From Bradyrhizobium sp. AZCC 1721 (lineage in GTDB: Bacteria > Pseudomonadota > Alphaproteobacteria > Rhizobiales > Xanthobacteraceae), in assembly GCF_036924715.1 (NCBI RefSeq), contig NZ_JAZHSB010000001.1, positions 3,587,001 through 3,651,000 of the forward strand: a stretch of DNA of 64,000 nucleotides, given 5' to 3'. A program made the position numbers and the translations under genes. The notes beneath the pieces are model-generated. The model was not told the origin of the DNA. It did no database searches and was given only the letters and a program-made list of their open reading frames with translations. Of this stretch, positions 58,936 to 64,000 are shown in pieces; the stretch's first letter is position 1, and each line of letters begins with the position of its first letter.

Positions 58936-60125
58936 GTGGCCGCCTTCAATGCCGCAAAACCGCGATCGAGATCGGCCTTGAGGTCGTCGACATTCTCCAG
59001 GCCGATGTGGAGCCGCAACGTCGGCCCGCCGGGGGACCATTTGGTCGCCGTGCGGTAGGGATCGCAGTCGAACGGGATGATGAGGCTTTCGAAGCCGCCC
59101 CACGAATAGCCCATGCCGAACAGCCTGACGGCGTCGAGCAGGGCATCGACCGCCTTCTGCGGTACCGGCTTCAGCACGATGCTGAACAGGCCGGAGGCGC
59201 CGGTGAAGTCGCGCTTCCAGATCGCGTGGCCGGGATGGCTTTCGAGCGCCGGATGCAAGACCTGCAGGACCTCGGGGCGGCCGGCGAGCCAGCGCGCCAT
59301 TTCCAGGCCCGAGCGGTAATGTTGCGCGAGCCGCACCGAAAGCGTGCGGGTGCCGCGCAGCGCCAGGAATACGTCGTCCGGTCCGGCGCAGACGCCGAGC
59401 AGGCGGATACCCTCGGTGAGCAGCGGCCAGGCTTTTGCATTCGCCGAAATCGTGCCGAACATGATGTCGGAATGGCCGCCGACATATTTGGTGGCGGCCT
59501 GCATGCTGATATCGACGCCCTGGTCGAGCGAGCGGTGAAACAGTGGCGTCGCCCAGGTGTTGTCGTCGATGACGAGCGCGCCCTTGGCATGCGCGACTTC
59601 GGCGATGGCGGGAATGTCGCTCATTTCAAACGACTGCGAGCCGGGCGCCTCGACCAGCACCGCCCTGGTGTTCGGTTTGAACAGTTTCTCGATCCCGGCG
59701 CCGACCAGCGGATCGAAATAGCCGACCTCGACGCCGTAACGGGCCAGCATGCCGTTGCAGAAGTTGCGCGACGGCCGGTAGACATTATCGGTCACCAGCA
59801 GATGATCGCCGGCCTTCAAGACCGACAGGAGTGCGGTGGTGATTGCGGCAAGTCCTGATGGCGCGAGGCCCACGCCCGCGCACTGCGGGCCCTCCAGTGA
59901 CATCAGCACGTCCTGCAGCGCCAGTGTGGTCGGGGTGCCGTGACGTCCGTAGGAGAATTCGGCGCGGTGGGCGTGCAGGTCCTCGGCGGTCGGGTAGAGC
60001 ACGGTCGATCCGCGGTATACCGCTGGATTGACGAAACCCCTTTGTCCTTTGGTGTCGCGGCCGGCGGTGACCAGTCTGGTTTCGGGTTTTTGCGGGTTGG
60101 ACGGACCGTCGTGCGAAAAGCTCAT
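58932..60125 (-). CDS. metC: Cystathionine beta-lyase (Cys/Met metabolism PLP enzyme)
   Basis: 397 aa of the trans-sulfuration family. The PLP lysine is K213 in SMQAATKYVGGHSD, with the typical substrate/cofactor regions YGRHGTPTTLALQ and APSGLAAITTAL upstream, and MGYSWGGFESLIIP near the C-terminus. The last is characteristic of cystathionine beta-lyases, which release homocysteine for methionine synthesis. Convergent with the ThrRS-like gene; no riboswitch was recognised upstream. Confidence 0.88.
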   Translation of the reverse strand: MSFSHDGPSNPQKPETRLVTAGRDTKGQRGFVNPAVYRGSTVLYPTAEDLHAHRAEFSYGRHGTPTTLALQDVLMSLEGPQCAGVGLAPSGLAAITTALLSVLKAGDHLLVTDNVYRPSRNFCNGMLARYGVEVGYFDPLVGAGIEKLFKPNTRAVLVEAPGSQSFEMSDIPAIAEVAHAKGALVIDDNTWATPLFHRSLDQGVDISMQAATKYVGGHSDIMFGTISANAKAWPLLTEGIRLLGVCAGPDDVFLALRGTRTLSVRLAQHYRSGLEMARWLAGRPEVLQVLHPALESHPGHAIWKRDFTGASGLFSIVLKPVPQKAVDALLDAVRLFGMGYSWGGFESLIIPFDCDPYRTATKWSPGGPTLRLHIGLENVDDLKADLDRGFAALKAAT

Positions 60126-60460
60126 GCGTTTGCATTATCCAAGACGTTATGCCGCAGCCACAACTTGATCGCGAAAACACCGGCGAGCGGCGGGTCGAGG
60201 CCGGGTGCGTTAATAACAAGACACAGAAGAGGGCAGTCAACCCCTTGACCCGGCACGCCAGTCGTTCTGAGATGCGCGCCAACGAACAGTCGCTGCAAGT
60301 TGAGGGGCCTGCCGCGATATCAGATCCACCGCCTGACCGGACTGGCACGCTAAATGCACGGTCGGGACGACGCTTTTCAGCGAGGGATCAGCGGGTTGGC
60401 CCCACAACGTCAGGCGTTGCCTAAAACGATCTCCGGACGTCCCCTTGAAAGGCCTAACCC
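60126..60460. other. Intergenic region between metC and aapJ
   Basis: 335 bp between divergent genes. It contains the sigma-54 promoter for the aap operon (60343-60358) and must also hold the metC promoter. No clear NtrC-type enhancer (TGCACC-N5-GGTGCA) was found by eye. No gene seen. Confidence 0.5.
60343..60358 (+). promoter_or_regulatory. Sigma-54 (RpoN) promoter of the aap operon
   Basis: TGGCACGCTAAATGCA matches the -24/-12 consensus TGGCACG-N4-TTGCA with a single change (A for the first T of TTGCA); GG and GC are 10 bases apart as required. It lies about 100 bases upstream of the aapJ start and reads toward it. This implies nitrogen-dependent, activator-driven expression, which fits an amino-acid importer. 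Confidence 0.7.
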
Positions 60461-61477
60461 ATGAAACGCGTATCTCTGGTTGTTACCCTTGCCCTTGCCG
60501 CCGGCCTCTCGGCCCAGGCCGCCTCGGCGCAAACCCTCAAGACGGTCAAGGACCGGGGCATGCTGTCCTGTGGGGTCAGCCAGGGCCTGCCGGGCTTCTC
60601 GACGCCGGACGACAAGGGTAACTGGACCGGGCTCGACGTCGACATCTGCCGGGCGATAGCGGCTGCCATTTTCAACGACGCGACCAAGATCAAGTTCGTC
60701 CCGCTCTCGGCCAAGGACCGTTTCACCGCGCTGCAGTCGGGCGAGATCGACGTGCTGTCCCGCAACACCACCTGGACGCTGTCGCGCGATACTTCGCTGG
60801 GCGCCAACTTCACCGGTGTTACCTATTATGACGGCCAAGGCTTCCTGGTGAAGAAGTCGCTGAAGGTGAATTCGGCGCTGGAGCTCAACAGTGCGTCGGT
60901 TTGCGTGCAGACCGGCACCACGACCGAGCAGAACCTCGCCGACTACTTCAAGGGCAACAACATGAAGTACGAGGTGATCGCGTTCGCGACCGCCGACGAA
61001 ACTATCAAGGCCTATGAGTCCGGCCGCTGCGACGTGTTCACCTCCGACGTCTCCCAGCTCTATGCCGAACGCCTGAAGGTCGCCAACCCGGCCGAGCACG
61101 TCGTACTGCCCGAGGTGATCTCAAAAGAACCGCTCGGGCCGATGGTGCGCCATGGCGACGATCAGTGGTTCGATATCGTGAAATGGACGCTTTATGCGAT
61201 GGTCGGCGCCGAAGAGCTCGGCTTGACGCAGAAGAATGTGGACGAGATGGCCAAGTCCGACAAGCCTGAGGTCAAGCGCGCCGTCGGCACTGACGGCAAT
61301 CTGGGCGAGCAACTCGGCCTGACCAAGGACTGGATGGTGCGGGTCGTGAAGGCGGTCGGCAATTACGGCGAGTCCTTCGAGCGCAATGTCGGTTCCGGCT
61401 CCAAGCTCGGCATCGCCCGCGGCCTCAACAACCTATGGAGCAAGGGCGGTATCCAGTACGCCCCGCCGATCCGCTAA
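60461..61477 (+). CDS. aapJ: General L-amino acid ABC transporter, periplasmic binding protein
   Basis: 338 aa. Signal peptide (RVSLVVTLALAAGLSAQAAS, cut after ASAQ), then the AapJ/BztA-type core: RGMLSCGVSQGLPGFSTPDD, GLDVDICRAIAAAIF and SRNTTWTLSRD. First gene of the operon, followed by permeases in the usual aapJQMP order. It delivers a broad range of L-amino acids to the membrane complex. Confidence 0.92.
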   Translation: MKRVSLVVTLALAAGLSAQAASAQTLKTVKDRGMLSCGVSQGLPGFSTPDDKGNWTGLDVDICRAIAAAIFNDATKIKFVPLSAKDRFTALQSGEIDVLSRNTTWTLSRDTSLGANFTGVTYYDGQGFLVKKSLKVNSALELNSASVCVQTGTTTEQNLADYFKGNNMKYEVIAFATADETIKAYESGRCDVFTSDVSQLYAERLKVANPAEHVVLPEVISKEPLGPMVRHGDDQWFDIVKWTLYAMVGAEELGLTQKNVDEMAKSDKPEVKRAVGTDGNLGEQLGLTKDWMVRVVKAVGNYGESFERNVGSGSKLGIARGLNNLWSKGGIQYAPPIR

Positions 61478-61501
61478 GCGCCAGCGAGAGGGGCTGCGGC
61501 G

Positions 61502-62707
61502 ATGGCCATCGAACCCCGAAAACCTCCGTCGCAGCTACTTCCCAGGCTGCAGCGCGCGCTCGGCGGCCGGGCTGGCTGGAGCGGCTTCGTCCTCCAACTG
61601 CTGTTCGTCGCCGCGCTCGCATGGATCTCCTACGAGATCGTCGCCAATGCCCGTGCCAATTTGCAGGCGCAGCGGATCACCGCGGGCTTCGGCTTCCTTG
61701 CCAACAATGCCGGCTTTGACGTCAGCCAGAGCCTGATCCCCTATTCGGGGTCCGATCCCTACACGCGGGTCTTTGTGGTTGGCCTGCTGAACACGTTGCT
61801 GGTCTCGGTGATCGGCATCTTCTTCGCCACCCTGATCGGCTTCCTGGTTGCTCTCGGCCGGCTGTCGCCGAACTGGCTACTGGCGCGAATCTCGGGCGGC
61901 TATGTCGAACTGATCCGCAACCTGCCGCTGCTGTTCCAGATCCTGTTCTGGTATCTCGCGGTGCTCGCCGCTTTGCCCAATCCGCGGCAGAGCATCTCGA
62001 TCTTCGACAGCTTCTTTCTCAGCAATCGCGGCCTGATCATTCCGAAGCCGATCGGGGAGCCTGGCTTCGAGCCGTTCGTCGTCGCCTTGCTGGTCGCGAT
62101 CGTCGCCGCGATCATGTTGTGGCGCTACGCGCGCCGTCAGCTCTTCCAAAGCGGCAAGGTGATCAAGGTCTGGCCCTACGCGCTCGGCATGGTTGTCGGC
62201 CTGCCGTTGCTCAGCGTGCTGATTTTCGGCCTACCTGTCACGTTTGAGGTGCCCGTGCTCAGGGGCTTCAACTTCGCCGGCGGCTCACGCCTGATACCGG
62301 AATTCGTTGCGCTGACGCTGGCGCTGTCGACCTACACGGCGGCCTTCATCGCCGAGATCGTGCGTGCGGGCATTCTTTCGGTGCACAAGGGCCAGATGGA
62401 AGCCGGTTCCTCGCTCGGACTGCAGCGCGGTTCGGTGTTGCGGCTGATCGTGATCCCGCAGGCGATGCGCGTGATCCTGCCCCCGCTCACCAACCAGTAT
62501 CTCAACCTGACCAAGAACTCCTCGCTGGCGGTTGCGATCGGCTATCCCGATCTGGTCTCGGTGTTCGCCGGAACCACGCTGAGCCAGACCGGGCAGGCGA
62601 TCGAAATCATCGGTATCACCATGGGCGTCTATCTCCTGATCTCGCTGGTCACCAGCGCAATCATGAGTTTCTATGGATGGCGGATCAGCCGGAGCATGGG
62701 CGGATGA
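61502..62707 (+). CDS. aapQ: General L-amino acid ABC transporter permease
   Basis: 401-aa polar amino-acid permease (HisM/GlnP family). An N-terminal helix is followed by a long periplasmic loop and the permease core with ELIRNLPLLFQILFWYLAVL and the coupling segment EAGSSLGLQRGSVLRLIVIP. Normal length for AapQ. It forms the channel together with AapM, whose start overlaps its stop by 4 bases (ATGA). Confidence 0.92.
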   Translation: MAIEPRKPPSQLLPRLQRALGGRAGWSGFVLQLLFVAALAWISYEIVANARANLQAQRITAGFGFLANNAGFDVSQSLIPYSGSDPYTRVFVVGLLNTLLVSVIGIFFATLIGFLVALGRLSPNWLLARISGGYVELIRNLPLLFQILFWYLAVLAALPNPRQSISIFDSFFLSNRGLIIPKPIGEPGFEPFVVALLVAIVAAIMLWRYARRQLFQSGKVIKVWPYALGMVVGLPLLSVLIFGLPVTFEVPVLRGFNFAGGSRLIPEFVALTLALSTYTAAFIAEIVRAGILSVHKGQMEAGSSLGLQRGSVLRLIVIPQAMRVILPPLTNQYLNLTKNSSLAVAIGYPDLVSVFAGTTLSQTGQAIEIIGITMGVYLLISLVTSAIMSFYGWRISRSMGG

Positions 62708-64000
62708 GCGACACGACCGCATCCAATTTCGTCCGTCAGGACCTCGTGCCGGAGCGGGCCGCGCCCGTGAAGACCACCGGGTTCATCGGCTTCCTGCGCA
62801 CGCGGCTGTTCAATTCTCCGACCAATATCCTGATCACGATTGTCAGCCTGTTGCTGCTTTGGGTCACTGTCGTTCCGGCCGTGAAGTTCGCGCTGGTCGA
62901 TGCGGTCTGGACCGGCACGGATCGGACGGCCTGTCTCGCTGAAAATGTTGGACGCCCGGTCGGCGCCTGTTGGCCGTTCATTCAAGCGAAGATTTACCAG
63001 TTCATCTATGGCTTCTACCCGGAGCCGGAGCGCTGGCGCGTCAACCTGACCTTCATTCTTGCCGCCATCCTGCTGGTTCCGCTGCTGATTCCGCGGCTGC
63101 CGGCCAAGGGTCCGAACGCCATTCTGTTCTTCGTGGCGTTACCTGTCGTCGCCTTCTTCCTGCTGCGCGGCGGTGGACTGGGGGGCTTCGGCGTGAGCTG
63201 GACCGCCGGGCTGCTGTCTGGCTTCAACGATAGCATCGGCGACGGCGGCAGGAAGCTCGTGGCCGCGGGCGAGGCGACGGCCGTTATCGGATCGCTGCTA
63301 TGGGTCCTCGGCAAGCTGATCGTACTGGTGAGCACGGTGATTGGCTGGGTACTGCTGCCGCTAACCTGGCTGCGCGATCAGATCCAGGCCTTCGGCCGGC
63401 CGGTCTGGACCGACCTCGCCGCGACCGCGTTGATCGTGTCGGCGCTGCTGTTCTGGCTCGGTGGCGGCTTGCGGTCCGGCTGGCGTCCGCTCATCACCTG
63501 CCTTGGGGTCTTTGTCGCCATCGCCTTCGTGATCGCGGTGATGGGTCTCGACAGCGGTGGACTTCCGGAGGTCGACACGCGGTTGTGGGGCGGCCTGCTG
63601 GTGACGCTGGTGGTGTCCGTTGTCGGCATCGTCGCCTCGATGCCGGTCGGCATCGCGCTCGCGCTGGGGCGGCGCTCGACCATTCCGCTGATCCGAATCT
63701 TCTCGATTGCCTTCATCGAGTTCTGGCGCGGCGTTCCGCTGATTACCGTGCTGTTCTTTGCAACCTACATGCTGCCGCTGTTCGTGCCTGCCGGCTTCAC
63801 CATCGACGGGCTGATGCGCGCCCTGATCGGCATCGCGCTGTTTGCCGGTGCGTACCAGGCCGAAGTCATCCGCGGGGGTCTGGCGGCGATTCCGCGCGGA
63901 CAAGGGGAGGCGGCGAGCGCGCTCGGCCTGTCCTGGGCCAAGACCACGGCGCTGATCGTGATGCCGCAGGCGCTGCGCCATGTCATCCCCGGTCTCGTCA
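62704..64000 (+). CDS. aapM: General L-amino acid ABC transporter permease, with insertion; cut by window end
   Basis: Runs off the window after 432 codons. The N-terminal part and the permease core (SIAFIEFWRGVPLITVLFFA; EAASALGLSWAKTTALIVMP) match AapM. Normal AapM is about 380 aa; here about 125 residues (roughly nt 63178-63557) lie between FFLLRGG and GLPEVDTRLWGGLLVTLV, positions adjacent in rhizobial AapM. The insert holds two or three extra hydrophobic segments (AVIGSLLWVLGKLIVLVSTV; LITCLGVFVAIAFVIAVMG). The frame is intact, so it is probably functional. aapP (ATPase) should follow outside. Confidence 0.88.
   Translation, partial: MSDTTASNFVRQDLVPERAAPVKTTGFIGFLRTRLFNSPTNILITIVSLLLLWVTVVPAVKFALVDAVWTGTDRTACLAENVGRPVGACWPFIQAKIYQFIYGFYPEPERWRVNLTFILAAILLVPLLIPRLPAKGPNAILFFVALPVVAFFLLRGGGLGGFGVSWTAGLLSGFNDSIGDGGRKLVAAGEATAVIGSLLWVLGKLIVLVSTVIGWVLLPLTWLRDQIQAFGRPVWTDLAATALIVSALLFWLGGGLRSGWRPLITCLGVFVAIAFVIAVMGLDSGGLPEVDTRLWGGLLVTLVVSVVGIVASMPVGIALALGRRSTIPLIRIFSIAFIEFWRGVPLITVLFFATYMLPLFVPAGFTIDGLMRALIGIALFAGAYQAEVIRGGLAAIPRGQGEAASALGLSWAKTTALIVMPQALRHVIPGLV

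Overview
The window looks like chromosome of a Bradyrhizobium-type alphaproteobacterium (Nitrobacteraceae). This rests on high G+C coding DNA, an NDUFS4-type complex I subunit, DUF3551, DUF6481 and MXKDX proteins, a Tad/Cpa pilus cluster, an aap amino-acid transporter and palindromic intergenic repeats of the kind common in that group. This is inferred from gene content; no database search was run. No insertion sequence, prophage or CRISPR array was seen.

Layout. 0.7-7.7 kb: a NitT/TauT-type ABC importer operon (minus strand) with an internal, frameshifted GntR regulator, divergent from a fumarylacetoacetase-fold enzyme, a cyclase and a Tat-exported amidohydrolase; probably uptake and breakdown of one unknown compound. 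8.4-11.4 kb: a NodU/CmcH-type carbamoyltransferase and an OpgC-type membrane acyltransferase. 11.6-19.2 kb: a complex I subunit, then Lrp and TetR regulators divergent from a leucine-catabolism operon (isovaleryl-CoA dehydrogenase, both methylcrotonyl-CoA carboxylase subunits, HMG-CoA lyase). 19.2-25 kb: a TRAP transporter operon with a DapA-family lyase, a divergent GntR regulator with a perfect palindromic operator, and a second TRAP binding protein. 25-31 kb: small orphan genes (MXKDX protein, H-NS family protein, PilZ protein, secreted proteins) ending at a tRNA-Arg(UCU).

31.2-42.4 kb is an envelope block: a giant alpha-2-macroglobulin overlapping penicillin-binding protein 1C, then an ArnT-like glycosyltransferase, a PAP2 phosphatase, a polyprenyl-phosphate glycosyltransferase and a LAB_N membrane protein, together a plausible lipid A or other envelope-lipid decorating operon. 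42.4-50.2 kb: a Na/Pi-type transporter, a PilZ protein and a partial Tad pilus locus (tadD and cpaBCDE, with no flp, cpaA, cpaF, tadB or tadC). 50.4-57.4 kb: a GntR regulator divergent from a catabolic operon (crotonase, CaiB/BaiF CoA-transferase, tripartite tricarboxylate transporter, PdxA-family dehydrogenase), with a 13-bp inverted repeat in the promoter region.

The most striking element is at 57.5-58.9 kb. A threonyl-tRNA synthetase paralogue lacks the whole N-terminal TGS and editing part but keeps the catalytic zinc ligands and the anticodon-binding domain. It is preceded by a short leader ORF with four threonine codons in five positions and by a 15-bp terminator hairpin with a U tract. 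This reads as a threonine-responsive transcription attenuator in front of an editing-less ThrRS. A cystathionine beta-lyase gene converges on it. The window ends inside the aap general amino-acid ABC transporter operon, which has a near-consensus sigma-54 promoter and an AapM permease with a roughly 125-residue insertion.
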